Assembly: GCF_028453695.1 (NCBI RefSeq) | Contig: NC_135778.1 | Location: 32,539,214 to 32,603,213, forward strand | DNA: 64,000 nucleotides | Source: Augochlora pura | Lineage: Eukaryota; Arthropoda; Insecta; Hymenoptera; Halictidae | Direction: 5' to 3' | Part shown: one piece after another, positions 11,920 through 25,270 of the stretch | Layout of the letters: every line of letters begins with the position of its first letter | How positions within the stretch are numbered: the stretch's first letter is position 1 | The notes under the pieces: model-generated | Told to the model about the DNA's origin: nothing | What the model saw: the letters and a program-made list of their open reading frames with translations, nothing else | Database searches by the model: none | Position numbers and translations under genes: made by a program

Positions 11920-14840
11920 ATGTCTCCACCGACCGTGGCTCAGCTGGACGAAACAGCTGTAGAGAATTTTCGAGAATATCTGAGGATACCGTCAGTCCAG
12001 CCCAACATTAAATACGGTGAGTATCCACATCCCCTAGAAACCATTGTACATGTGTCGAAAACCGGTGACAAATCTGATTTGTCCTCAACCGCGGCGGGGA
12101 AGTCGTGTGCACGCGTACACCAGAACGGTGTCGATCCTCGTTTCCTCTCGTTAAGTAAATTACAACGTCCGATCTCACGTACATAACTGGCTTTCATTGG
12201 AAAATTAGGCTGGCCGAAGCCTAGTAATATTGAGTGAACGTCGGCGTCGACGGATATTCGCTAGCGTCGAAGACGCTATCCAGCCATTGCATGCCCCACC
12301 CTGTCTGCGAAATTTTATTTCTATTTTTGTTTCCCTATTTTTTCATTTACGTCTCTCGCTCTCGCCACGGTGAATCCCCATGATTCAACCGACTGTCCGC
12401 TCTGTTTAAACCGATCTTGAAGAGGAAATTCGGAGGCTGTAGGTTCGGGAAACGAGGACTCGTGGCTGACCTAAATTGTCAGTACAGTGGGTCACCGCAG
12501 GTATCTAGACACTCGAGAATTTGTTGAATTGCCATTCGATCAAATCGATTAATAAGATAGGGAAATATTGAAGAAATCCCGGAAAAACAATGACTAGAAA
12601 GCTCCAAACAATTCCATAAATTATCAGCTGATAAGATTGGTTCCTTAATCCTCGAAATTGATAAGATAGAACGTCACTTTATATGAACATAACAACGTGA
12701 ATCCAGGCTTCTATATCACTTATCAGTATTTATGATCCCAATTTGCTAAGACACACAAATTCTAATTTGATATTGCTTTTTTGCAGATGACTGTGTTAAG
12801 TTCCTGCAGAAGCAGGCTAAATCCTTGGACCTGCCAATTAAAGAGTACAGCGTCCATGAGAATAAACCAATCGTAGTTATCACATGGACAGGTACGGAAC
12901 CATCAAAATCATCAATTCTGCTGAACAGTCATATGGATGTTGTACCTGTTTTTGCGGTAAATAGACTAGTATTCAGTAGAACTAAAATCTCATTAAACAT
13001 CTTGTGATACATTTAAACATTCAACTTAGACCTAGTGCATCAAGGTCGTCAAAGTAGGTCCCGTAGCTTGTAGGTCAAAAGAAGCCTTGTGGACAACTAT
13101 TACTAATGCTGCGTAGAAGGTGTCACTGATGGAACTATACTTTCAGGAAAAATGGACGCATCCGCCATTCAGCGCTCACATGGACGAGAAGGGCAACATC
13201 TACGCCCGGGGCAGCCAGGATATGAAATGCGTCGGTATACAATATTTGGAAGCTATACGTCGTCTGAAGCTGGCTGAACAACGTTTCGAAAGAACGATCC
13301 ACATCTCTTTCGTGCCGGACGAAGAGATCGGTGGAGTCCTCGGAATGAAGGATTTCGTGCATACACAAGACTTCAAAGATCTAAACGTCGGCTTCGCGTT
13401 GGATGAAGGAGTAGCCTGTCCAACAGAAGCGTTCTACATGTTTTATGGCGAGAGATCTATTTGGCATGTGGTGGTCCAATGCAACGGCACACCTGGTCAC
13501 GGGTCCCTTTTGCTAGATAACACAGCTGGAGAGAAAGTTAGAACGATTATCGACCGCTTCATGGATCTGAGAGCTAAAGAGAAGGAGAAGCTGAATACTG
13601 GGAAATTTCAGTTGGGTGACGTTACCACCATTAACTTGACGCAGCTACAGGTATGTATTTGCTCAAAGATTCTCGGGTACTCTCATCGCATCATGTCGAA
13701 ATTTTTGTTCTTTTTGTATGTCTGTGCGCTCAGGATAATCTCCCGGCGTAAGTATTTCGATAGCTTCAAAGACACTCAAACGACTGGCGAATCTAAAGAT
13801 TGTGAATCGTTGCTAATGTTGGGGAATGATTTTGTTTCAGGGTGGAATACAAACGAACGTGGTACCGCCATCGTTGACCGCCATCTTCGATATCCGTCTG
13901 GACCCCTCTGTTGATCATGAGGAATTTGAAACAATGATTAAAAATTGGTGTAAGGAGGCTGGTGAAGGTGTCACGTATTCGTTCGAACAGAAGAATTCGA
14001 AGGTCCCCAACACAAAGCTGGACAATAGTAATCCTTATTGGCTTGCTTTTAAGAAAGCCTGCGACGATTTGGGGATCACTTTAGAGACGGGAATATTCCC
14101 TGGAGGCACTGACAGTCGCTATGTGCGAAAGGTACAGGACAAAATCATTGTTCAATTACTGTTGTCAAATATTCATAACACTGTTGATTTGTTTTATATC
14201 CAACCAAATCTGTCTCCAGTAAAAAGTTCAAATTAGAAAAAGTCATAATTAGACTGCTGAGCTTTATACAAAATAAGAATTTTCTACATCGATTATACAG
14301 AACAGAAGTTAGAATAAGAACTATATATTCTTTTTAAAATGTTAATAGAATGAAAATAATGCAACAGTATTTTTAAATTCTCTCAGTATTTTTAATTCTT
14401 CAATACTCTGTTTTATTTATCAATTTTTCTATAAATGAATACAATCTGCAGTCTAATCATACCCGTGAGAGTTTAGTATGTTAAGTCTCCTTGCAATTGG
14501 TTCACAAACATGACGTATATTTGGTTATTGATATCATGGATCATAAAAATGATTTCAAACAGTGTTATAGAATAATAATTGTAATGCTTATATATACTAA
14601 CTATACTATGCATATGTTATCTTAATTGTATTATAGATATAGTGTCTATATTAAAAGTATTAGATAAAGATAATGATAATTATGTTTGTTACGCAGGTCG
14701 GAATTCCCGCCATTGGTTTCTCGCCGATGAACAATACAAAAATTCTGCTTCACGATCACGACGAGTATTTGAACAAAGACATATTCCTGAAAGGCATTGA
14801 GATATACATGAAAATAATACCAGCGGTAGCGAACGTTTAA
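11920..14840 (+). CDS. Acy1: Aminoacylase-1 (N-acyl-L-amino-acid amidohydrolase, M20A peptidase family)
   Basis: Exons 11920-12016, 12787-12956, 13147-13650, 13841-14131 and 14697-14840 give 401 aa, close to the family's usual 408. It hydrolyses N-acyl (mainly N-acetyl) amino acids to the free amino acid in the cytosol, salvaging amino acids from degraded proteins. The di-zinc site is complete: His81 in NSHMDVVP, bridging Asp114 in GSQDMK, general-base Glu148 and ligand Glu149 in PDEEIGG, Glu176 in LDEG, and His373 in LLHDHDEY. The M20 dimerisation domain (about 185-300) carries the conserved GTPGHGS loop. The GGIQTNVVPP and GGTDSRYVR segments are also typical. Introns are 770, 190, 190 and 565 nt. 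The start was chosen because the mature family begins a few residues before the ENFREYLRIPSVQP motif. Nothing about it is unusual. Confidence 0.96.
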
Positions 14841-16000
14841 TCGAACGAGCCGTAGAGTCGACTCAGCGAACCAAATACCAGAACGATAGAAATATTATTA
14901 ATAACAGATAAGGGATGCAAGGTAAAAGTTCACTGAAGAATCAATGAATTAGTACATTGTCGAACGTCACAGACTGACTATTTCTGATAGAGTTTAAGAA
15001 TGTTGTAAGAACTTCACAGTTTATAATCGTTACACATATACAGTTTTATAAAAAAAAAATCGTTGCGAAGATACGAAAACACGTGCAATAACGAGGGCGT
15101 GGATAAGGAATAGAAAATAAGCAAGACACCGATGGGACCAGAAGAACTAAATAAGGTAGCAGGAGCATTTATGAGTATTCTTTTTTGTCTTTTCTTTTTT
15201 TAAAGATCAGAATTCTTTAATAGGAGCAGAAATTCAAGTGCCATACTAAATCGTAGCCTACGCACGCTTAAATTAACATGTATTTGTTTTCGTTGTTAAA
15301 TCTCATATATTTTATGCGAACCACTGTAGGATCAAATCCGCGGTGATTATATATTTTTGTTCAACAAAATATAAGAAGTTCCAAAGAGGAAGTAGATACA
15401 AAAACACGTCTATTGACCTCGGTGGTATCGAAAGTTCGCGTTCCGTGCAAATTACAGAGAGAAAATAGTTTTCCTCGTCGTATTTACAATCGATTTCGTT
15501 CAAGAAATAGTGTTACAGAGGTCGATTTGTCGTGTCTTTATTTTCTCGCGCCAAACCGTCGAAATCTGTACGCGCGTGTGTGCATTCCCGCCATTATCGT
15601 AATGGTTCATTCTTAAATAGGACTGCCATGCTCCCCTCCACGCGATGATGGACTCGTCCAATATTGCAGATCCTTCGGTACAATTAATTCAAGTTCCCCT
15701 ATCGTAAAGTTAAAACGAAATTCTATCTTAATCGTTTCGCAAAAATTCAGGCTATTTTTTGAGACCGATTCGGTGATAAAAGAAATTAATCTCGGTCGAA
15801 GTCGTGATATTTTCTCGCGGTTAATTCGGGCTCGGCCATTTTGGTAGTGGGGAAGGTTAGGGGAAAACACAAGTCGGTTTCTGTCAATCGTGCACCGCCG
15901 AGCAGTCCTAGTACACCTTTCCCGGTCGGTTCTTCCGACGATCAATCTCCTCGAGTTCGAATCGAATCGGAAACGTAGCCGATCTATCCCGAAATCGTTC
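14841..16000. other. 3' flank of aminoacylase-1 and start of the gene desert
   Basis: AT-rich sequence to about 15500. I found no clear canonical AATAAA close to the aminoacylase stop; only variants such as AAATAA occur. Open frames here do not resemble proteins. Confidence 0.4.
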
Positions 16001-16480
16001 GAAGAAAAATCCCGTCGCCAGCATCCCTTTGTCGGCCATGTGCATTTAGCGGATCCGTTCAAAGTGTCCTCGCGAGTCGTGCTGCGGCCATCCAATCCAA
16101 CGGCGCCAGTCTGGTCACGTGCCGGCCCCGACCCAATCCGATGCGAGGGATTTGAAATCGTGCGTGGTCTTTGTTCACGAGCCTGCCGTGTGTCAACGTT
16201 ACTTCAGTTCCGTAAAGGGGGCCCTGTGTCGGTGTCCGTTTTATGCATGGTCGCTGCCAAAAATCCGCGCGATACTCCCATCGTAAATATATGTGTGAGA
16301 GTGGTGTTACACAGCGAGGACGACGTGCTCTGGAGATCGTCGAACACACGGTAAGTCTTGTTAACTATTTCTCGGACGGGATTCACGACAGCCTCCCGGA
16401 GAAATCCTGGAAAAAAACATTCTGCTTCGCCGGTGTCCGAAACCGATGTCGAGTGTCAAGGCGTAGCGTACTGAGGGGGG

Positions 16481-16499
16481 AGAGAGAGAGAGAGAGAGA
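16481..16499. repeat. (GA)n microsatellite
   Basis: Uninterrupted GA dinucleotide run directly after a run of G. Confidence 0.9.
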
Positions 16500-17314
16500 A
16501 CGGACGTGTGCTCGTGCGAATCTTTTTTTCATCGATGCTTCTTTTTCTCGCGCTGCGTTTAACCCGCCGGTAGTACGCGGCTCTACGCTTACGTCGGTTT
16601 GTTTATTTACATGAGGCTGGCATTCGCCTCCGTCAGTCTGCGACGATTCCTCCACGGTTTTCTTTCCTTCTCTGGACCTTGCGCGTTGCCGGTCTCTCCA
16701 TATCAGCTTCTGTTTTCGGGTTTGCCGCGCTCCGTCGGTTTGACGACACCGACAAGCGGCGATTCCCCTAGCACGTACTCGAAAATAAACAATCGGACAT
16801 ATCGAGTCCTCAATGAGTGATTCATCGCACGACTTTCGGCGGGAAAAGCTGTCCACGCCGAACACGTATCCAATTCTCGATTTTTTTCTCGCAAAATGAA
16901 GGCATTCGAATGAATTATTCGCCGGCGGGATGCTTTCGTTTTCGGTCGGACGAGTCCGGCCCGAATAAATAGCTATCGATTTCCGGTTACATGCCGGATC
17001 GAAATTGCACGATTTACCGCTTTCGACGTTGCTTTTTGTTAATCAACGACTGGTTAGATGAATTGTTTTAGCGGCGTCTGGGGCAATTTTTGCAATATTT
17101 ACGGTATCTCGCGTGTAACGGCGAAACAATTATATGAAAAATAATACAACAAAGAAAAATTGGGGAAGTGCCAGGGCTAATTATGGGGAACCGGAGGATG
17201 CGAAGGGACAGAATTTTATGGATGTACCTGCAATTGACATATTACATTTTACTGTGGAATTTTGTCTGAAATTATCCCGGCCGAAATAGCCGCAGGTAAT
17301 CGATAGCGAAGAGA

Positions 17315-17326
17315 GGGGGGGGGGGG
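17315..17326. repeat. 12-nt poly(G) run
   Basis: Twelve consecutive G within a purine-rich stretch (about 17305-17370). Confidence 0.85.
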
Positions 17327-17749
17327 ATGAAGAGAAGCAGGTGGAGAAGGAGGAAGAGATAATTAAAGGAGCTCATTTTCAACGGGGATTAGGATCTACG
17401 GAAACCGTACTATCGATTCCCAGGGCGGGACGCAGGAGGTATTCTACGATCGATTACGGTTCTTGTAATTTTCGATTCGACGTGCATAAACCGTACGGAA
17501 GATTTATCGGTTTTTCAGGCCTGTTCGCTAGGACACTTCTCAGAAGGACGTTTTTCGAAAATGTTGCGAATAACGAGCGGCAGGGGAGGGAGGGACCCTC
17601 GAGCACTTTCAAGCATCACCGCCATGAAAGCTATTGACCGTGGGAACTTTCTGGGAACTCTACCCCTCGCCATATGCCTACCGCAGGAAATATTTTACGG
17701 GCTCCGGCAAAATCAAAGCCGGACGAATTTCGCTCCGTAAAAATATTAT

Positions 17750-18200
17750 TATTCCACTGTACATTTTTATTTTGTTACAGTGTTGACTTTCTATTAAATC
17801 TTCCACTACTTAGCTCTCAAGTCGACCTTTTTCTTATTTATTATTTTCAAGCGACGCTGATGTTCTCAAACTATTTACTACCTCGTAGCAAAGTCGATAT
17901 TGTTAAAATTTTTGACTATTTTCTGGTAAACTCGACTATTTTACGGTTTCATTGTTTTGCTGCGAAGCAGATCTTTTCACACTTTCATTATCTTGTTATA
18001 AAGTAAACCTTTTTACGCATTCGTAATTTTCTTTCGTAATTTTTCTCGAAGTAGACCTTTCCACACGTACATTTATTTTCTCTCTTTCTAGTGTTGACCT
18101 CTCTACATTTTTGTGATTCTTCACGTAATAACTTCAATAACTTCAGCAATAAACGAATAACTTCACTGTTTTGTAATTAAGTAAATCTTTTTTAAGTTTT
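17750..18200. repeat. Degenerate periodic pyrimidine-rich tract (decayed minisatellite?)
   Basis: A phrase of the form GT(A/T)GACCTTT followed by CACA or a TTC run and ATTTTC recurs about every 35-55 nt, for example near 17782, 17821, 17968, 18003, 18051, 18092 and 18181. Copies are strongly diverged, so a tandem array is inferred by eye only. Confidence 0.4.
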
Positions 18201-20299
18201 TTTTAAATCTTCTGTACCCGATTTTCGTCGCTTTCGCAGCACTCGGAATTGTTACGAGAAGCAAATAAAACTTTTGCGAATTGTAAGCGGAAGTTAAATT
18301 AGTTTGATTTGTGTAAAATGACACGTTGGGACGAAAGTGATTCAGACAAACGGACAGTCGTATGCCCATTCCCGCGTAATTACATATTTGCCACTCCGAA
18401 CAAGCCGACGATCCTGAATTCCGTGTTCCGTTTTCAATTTTTTTTTTTCTTTCTCTCATCGGCGAAGAAAAATTGCTGTTCAGTGTGAATCGATGCCGTA
18501 TTCGGCCGGTGGCCCCTTTGTGCCACGTATTTTTTCTTCCTCTTTCTCGTGGTGTGATTGTTGGGGTTCCAGGAAACGCAATAATTGTACATTTTGAGGT
18601 TCCCCGTTCTGGTTTCTCGAGCGGATACCCTTGTCCTGCTGTGACAAGAGATGGTTCGTCGCACACATTTTTCATTAACGTTTTACAACTTGCAAAATGG
18701 ACTCACAATAATACAAACATTTTTAGAAATTCGTACAGTTTCATTCGAGTAAATGTAAGTAAATTAAATGTCGTCGTGTGACTTTAGAATCGGATCAGCA
18801 TTTTTCTGAAAATTCTTGTTCAAATAATTTGCATGGGAAAGACAGATGGAATAACAATGGGGGCTTGCGGCAACAATGGATTGTAGAATCTTTGCCGACG
18901 GTTCTCTCCGCGTCTTTTTTTTCGTTTATCAAGGAATCGTTCGAGGCGAGCATTTAATTCGCACAATTGTTCCGTAACGAATGCTCCGGAGGAGTGTGTC
19001 TCTCTCGGACGAGTTAGAAAGTCGCCTTTGGAAGATGTGGAAAGAGGGCCGTAGAAAGAGTTCGTAAATTACGCTCTCATGCGGCGCTTATAGTTCGCTC
19101 TCGCGAGGCACCGCTGTCAGCGTCGATTGAAATTTAGTTGCGCAAACGACACGCGACCGTTTGACATTGTTTCAACATTGTTTCAACATTAATCCACTAT
19201 TCCCGTCGCCATACCGTTCGAATAAACGTTTCGCGGATTATCGGTTATTGCAAACCGGTTTTCAATAAATTTACAGAATTCGTGAACCGGTCTTTGAACT
19301 TAATTAATTATTTAATGGAGTTCCACAGACCGATCGACGATCATTCGGACACTATACGAACAGGTTTATCAATCGAATGAAAAATTTTCGCGTGCAATTA
19401 TCCTGTCCCTCCTCTTGCGTTTCAATTTCCCAAGGTGCCGGTAGTCGCGATCGCGTTCGGATCTAATTGAGATCGAGGATCGATCTTGTTCCTGGCGACA
19501 CGCAACAACTTGTGGCTCGCAGTACTCTTGTGCGGAGAAACGCGCTTTGTCGAACGTGGATTGCGTGCCGTACACGTCAGAACACGTGAAATTTTTGCAA
19601 GTAGTGGACTTGGCTACCCGGATGAAAGCAAAATGGCGGGAATAGGGACCATCAAAACACCCAGTTTTCCATCATCCGCGATTCTGATTTGCACCGCCAT
19701 TTTGAGTCGAACATTTCTGAACGTAAATCATTATTGACGACGCTTTAAATTTTCGTAGCTCTTCTGATTTTTCTGTCGTGAGTAGTACTTATATGCTCTC
19801 GTTTTATTAGAGGATGATTCGTCGTAATTACTGTTAAGCAATTAGAACAGTTGACCGAGTCATTGAAGACATTTTTTCGCGCCAATTTACCAGTGAGTCT
19901 CGTCCACGTGTACTCGAGGTTCCCGCGTTTGATTCTCTCTCTTCGTTTGCCATCCTGTGTCCCGTACACCGTGTCGCATGAAATATGCAGCTAATAAACT
20001 GCCAGTACTGTAGCACTTGCGTGCACAGAATTATTAAACAATATATCAAGCGCCGCAACTCATTTCTTAAGAATTATTTCTGCCCTCGTTGAAGCAAACG
20101 CTTGAATCATGGATTCATTCGTTAACACGGCAACAGGAAGTCCTATATTAACATTTTTTAGCTCGTTGTAAAGGGAGACATTATTCTTTAAATTCATTGC
20201 AGTTTCATTGACCGACCAATTTTTGTTAACTCTGTAGATACGTTGGAATGTATAATGTTAGTCAAAATTACCATTTTTATATTTTCACCTGGTTTAGTA

Positions 20300-20580
20300 T
20301 TGTACAATTTTTTTCCGCTGAAACGACTTATGGAAACTGAAACTAGACAGTATACGCTTCAAAATGAGCTAAGGTACGTCGTTCTACGATTTTTTTCACA
20401 AAGTTCCAATATTTTAAATGTAAATCATATTTAACATATAGCGAGTCTGCTTGGTAGGTAGACTAGGAGGTAGACTTGTCATTCAAAGTTTCATAAAATG
20501 TCAGGGAGAGATCGTAGATCAAAATTTTTTATTTCGTTGGAAAGCTAGGACTGCAATCTAAAAACTTACATTAGTTTCAA
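20300..20580. repeat. Dispersed repeat copy 1
   Basis: Contains module A (GAAACGACTTA, then AAAATGAGCTAAGGT and CTACGATTTTTT, 20323-20400) and module B (TCGTAGATCAAAATTTTTT followed by CGTTGGAAAG, 20508-20550). The same modules, diverged, recur at 21.6-22.0, 22.5-23.0, 24.8 and 25.2 kb. Confidence 0.6.
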
Positions 20581-21116
20581 TCCAGAGTAAAATTCTTTTT
20601 GACCTTCGTACAAGCATTCTAATTGAACAAACTTAACAAAGTTACCATCTTCACTTCTTCACCCGTATCCCAGAATTAAACCATTTAAAAAGAGAAAACA
20701 GTGCACATATTTCAAAGCTGGTTCTTCAAGTTTCACAGTGCGTTGAAGTAGAACATCGTACCATTTTCGTGCACGAAGTTGCAGTCGTTCGAAGATCGCC
20801 TAGCAGACCGAATCTCTGCAAACAGTCTATCGAGCTTAAGTTGAGCACCGCTTAACGCGATTATACAATTCCTCGAGCAGTGGAGCCAACTTAAAATTGC
20901 GGAACTGGAAAAATCTCTCTTGTAAACGTTCGTGGAACGTCGAGACATCTCTGTAGAGCGAATGCAAAGTGGCGAACGCCTAATTTCGCAGTGTTTAGGG
21001 ACAGAGGCGAGTCTATAAAGCGGATCAGGAAGGAAGAACAACACGGTTGAATTTTCAAACGGTCTTGCGGCAGTCGAGACCCGAGTTGTTCCCCTCTCCT
21101 CAGGATGCCTTGGCCG

Positions 21117-21150
21117 TGTGTGTGTGCGCGCGCGCGTCTGCGCGTGTTTG
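21117..21150. repeat. (GT)n/(GC)n alternating purine-pyrimidine run
   Basis: Strictly alternating GT then GC dinucleotides followed by a GCGTGT stretch. Such tracts can adopt Z-DNA. Confidence 0.7.
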
Positions 21151-21599
21151 TTGGTGAGGCGACGGGGCGCGGGACACTCACAGCAACTCGCAGCAAACAT
21201 TGGTCGACTGCCGGCTGGGATATCAGATCGATACTCGGCGAAAAGCGCGGGTAGGAGAGGCACGGCTATACACGGTTGGTCCATCGCGAGATCCGGAGTG
21301 CAGACTCTCCGGGTTCACCCAACGAAATCTCTGGCCGATTCACTTGCATAATGCCGGCGTTATTTACCCAACGTCTACCCGGCATAATGGAAAATCTGAG
21401 CGAGTCGAAATAAACAGCTAGCTCACCAAAATCATTTCGAACTTCCGTTCCATTTCTCAGAAAAAAATGACTCTAGGACCTACCTAGGAGAGATTTAATA
21501 TTAAATCCTATCAATATATGTTAGTAGAGAAGTAAAAGCTAATTCTTAGCATGAAAAACATTATTCAAATACCGGAAACATCTAATTTTTAAAGCTCTT

Positions 21600-21960
21600 C
21601 AAAGTGGCCATTGTCTTGACTACTTTTATCAATGGAAAAATTTTTTCCGCAAAAATAGCATATATGCGTTTAAAGTATAGGTTTCCCTCTTTAAAATGAG
21701 CTAAGGTGCATTGTCCCACGATTTTTTCCTCCAAAGTTACAACGGCTTAAAAATCGATCTTTTCTCAGTCAGTATCCAGACTTATTTCAAAGATGGTGGC
21801 CTACGTCAAATTCAAAGTCTCGCAGAAGGGCGTAAAAAAATCGTAGCCTTAAAATTTTGGACTCGTTGGAAAGATGAAACTTTCCCCTACAAATTCATTG
21901 TGGTCTATTTAGCCGAAAAAATGGTTACAAAAGCAAATCTTTTATTCCGTAACAGCAGCA
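21600..21960. repeat. Dispersed repeat copy 2
   Basis: Module A at 21693-21735 (AAAATGAGCTAAGGTGCA, then CACGATTTTTT) and module B at 21828-21900 (AATCGTAGCC, then CGTTGGAAAGATGAAACT). Same orientation and module order as copy 1. Confidence 0.6.
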
Positions 21961-22559
21961 TTTAGGCAATGAATCAGAGTGACACTAGGAGTGGGACTAT
22001 GATTCGCCAGGGAGTGCATTCGCATTGTTGCAGCGGGTGTGTAGGGGCTTTGTAATTGCCGGTATTCGTAGAAAAGCGAGGGAAACGCGATCGAACGTTT
22101 CGTTGAGGAGATACAGAATATACCGATTTGCATACAACAGCCGAGGAAAAAATATGGCCGCGATCTCTCTGTCGACGAGTTCAGGTTAGCGAACATTATC
22201 GGCGGAAGTGTGTATCCCTCGGAGAGGAAGTGTGGCTAGTAAGGCACCATGGGAAAAGATGCGTCGCGCGATGCTCCTCGTGTTTTCACGACCGTGAAAC
22301 GGTCGCAGTTCGACGTATGCATGTTTTACACGGTGCGCGACGTCCCTCTCCGAAACCTTCGGTGAAGTCTCTTGGAACGATCACAGGCCCGTGACCGTAA
22401 CGCTACCTTCTCCGCAAACAGAGAATTGTTAATCCCCCAGATGTTTAACACTGGAAGAGCCGGCGCCGGTCGCCGGTGATCGACGGTACCACATGTATCT
22501 TCTGTACCCGGTCAGATTGCATTCCGCCGTAACTTTGTTCGAAGAGCTTTAACATGACA

Positions 22560-22990
22560 ACAGAGAGTCGTAGATCGAAGTTCTTCATTCCGATGGAAAG
22601 GGGATACTTTATTCTTTAAAATCATTGTAAATTTATTAAGAGAAAAAGGATTTGGGACTCTCTAGAGACGGCTGAATTTGAGAAATGGTAAAACTTTACC
22701 ATTTTTCTTTTTCGCTTCTTCTTCAATGGTAAAATTTTTTCAAATGAAACAGCTTAGAAGGATCGAAAGTAGAGACCTTACCCTTTAAAACGAGCCTAGG
22801 TAGATTATCCTACAATTTTTTTGGTTTAGCTATCACAGTGTGAAAGTTAACGGGACTCGTACGTTAGTTTAACAAAGTACCATAAAATCACACTGAAAAA
22901 TCGTAGAACAAAATTTCTTATGTCATTAGAAATCTTAGACTCCAATACACAAAAGCCTTATATTTTTAGTCGTGAAAGAAATTTTTTGAT
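22560..22990. repeat. Dispersed repeat copy 3
   Basis: Module B at 22565-22600 (GTCGTAGATCGAAGTTCTTC, then GATGGAAAGGG), module A at 22747-22825 (GAAACAGCTTAG, AAAACGAGCCTAGGTAG, CCTACAATTTTTTT), and a second, weaker module B at 22895-22940. Confidence 0.6.
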
Positions 22991-24819
22991 TTCTACAAAT
23001 ATTCGAATACCGAAAACTGTTTACATTTTGCATTTCTCTTAACTCTGAAATAGAAAAGTGATAGAATATAAAATCCAGGTAGAATACAGTACGTTGTAAC
23101 ATTGTTTCCCCCAACGAAGCTGCTTTTATAAAGCAATATTGCCGAATTGTGCGTTCGCAAAAATGATACCAGAACAAAAGTTCTATGGTTCGTCTTTACG
23201 TTCCGGAACGAACGATGCCATAAACGGAGGGGTTTTAGGGTAAACGGGCATAAATTGGCAGGAAGTATCGGACTCGGAGCAATTGGTCGATCGTTAAAAA
23301 TTCGTAGCTACGTGTCGAGAAAGACTTCCGCCGCTGAGGCGTTTCTTACCTGTCCGTAATGGCAATTTTCTGAGGAAAGGGACAGCCGGGTTTGACCCAA
23401 CCCTGTACCTGGGTCCGAATAAGAACCCGACCCCGGACGAGTATATCCGTTCCACATGGAAAATTTTCACTTTCCTTGGGGCTCCATGGTCAGACCGTCT
23501 TTCTAAGAATATTTAGTAAAGCTGTGCCCTTAGACATAGACGGGTCTGACCGTTTCGAAAGCTATTAAATTTACCGTAAAACCTGCGTAATTGTTCTACA
23601 CGGTAATGGAACAGATTTAGACAAAGTCTTTCGAATCTATAGATTGAGATCTAGAATTTTTCTGAGCTAAAAACTTTCGAGTCGTAGGTCGAATTTCTAT
23701 TATCCGTGGGGGAAAAGGGTGCGGGGTGGCACGGACCCTCCGCACAATGAAATCGGCTGATCCCGGCAGCTGGCTGCCGAGGAGTTACAGGAGGATAATA
23801 ACGCGGAGAAGTTTTCGCCTGCGTCATAAATTTATGGGGCTTTTTGGCGTTCGATTATCGGGTCGCGTGGCAAGTTTATGGGTTTTTTCTTCCGTTCTTT
23901 TTAACCGTGACAAGGACGTAATAATTTTAGACACGACATAAATATTTCAACCTCGGGAACACATCTTACGAAATTGTCCACGCTGACCATTTTCAATTTT
24001 ATGCCTTTGTTTGTAGACGAAGTTACAATAGTCTACATGTCCCTTTTCGGTATGTACTCCAATCTAACAGTCGTCGCATTCATAGACCCATAAAATGGCG
24101 TCGAAAAGTCGTAGACCGAAATTTCTGTAAGCGTTTTCTCTACTTTTTTCTATTCTACTTTTCCCTATGAAATCGTGGTAGTTTTATTCGGGAAATAAAT
24201 TTTTTGATCTCTGTGCGACGTTTTAAAAATTCCGTATTTTGTCGTAGAAAAATGGAAATATGATTTTGAATCGGGGGATTGTAGTATTGTATGGTGAAAA
24301 GGAAGTGGCAGCGCGGAATAATTCGTTCCCTAAGGAGCGAACGAAGTCGGCAGTGGTAAAATGGCCACGATAAATTACACGTGTTGCTTGTCCGGTCAGC
24401 GTGTTTTCGTAACCGAATGGCCGAACGCATCCGTAATCGTGTCAACCGATGTCTGTGAACGGGCATAGGCTCCTCTCGTAGATCGTCGTTATCGGTGGAC
24501 GGCCAACAAAAGTCCATTTATTAGACGAACACGATTCACGTTCGATTCACTTCATAAGCCGTGTTCAGCGCGATTCAACAGAAACCGGTTCTCCGGCTGC
24601 GATCACAAAGAAACCCTCCGCGTTTTAACCGCGCACGCGAACACGCCGCGCCGACGATTGCCCGACTTCGTCGTTCCCTACGTTTTCATAAACAATCGTT
24701 TTCCAACCGCTTCTTCTTACGTGTTATGCACTTTGAATAAAAACTATGCTATCAACGTTATCTTGATTAACAAAGAATCGATCTTCGAATTATTGTAACT
24801 GCATGAAAAAAAATCTTGC

Positions 24820-25270
24820 GACAATCCATCTAGGCTCATTTTGAAGGCGAACGATTCTACTTTGGAATTCTACTCGTATGTTATTTGTTGAATAAATGTT
24901 GACACTGATGAACAATCGATGATGTGAAAATGGCTGTTTAAAGATCTTTACCATTGAAACGTTTGTTCAAAGATCAAATAATTTTGTTTTCAATTAAAAA
25001 GAATGTGAATTTCAAGATGCAAGCCTTAGCTTTGTGACGAGACGAAAGATTTGAAATAATGGTTTTTTAGTACCACTTTATGGTAGTATGAATGATAAGT
25101 CTACCGCCGGCATTAAACTAACACACATGTCAGCTTGATTAAAAAATGGTTCATGTTTGAACTGACGTAACTAGGTGGAGAAAAATCGTAGAGCCATGTG
25201 CCTAAGCTCATTTGAAAGTGTGCATTCTCTACTTTTAACGACCCTAAGTTGTTTCACTAACAAAAATGTT
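24820..25270. repeat. Dispersed repeat copies in inverted orientation
   Basis: The reverse complement of module A is seen at about 24826-24870 (CTAGGCTCATTTTGAA) and again at about 25175-25262 (ATCGTAGAGCCATG, GCCTAAGCTCATTT, CCTAAGTTGTTTC). The family is therefore present in both orientations within 5 kb. A further ATCGTAC-containing fragment follows at about 25540. Confidence 0.55.

Noticed and set aside
20733..21284. 183-aa open frame on the minus strand
   Set aside because: GC-rich stretch with random-looking, Arg/Ser/Thr-rich translation spanning the GT/GC repeat; no domain seen.
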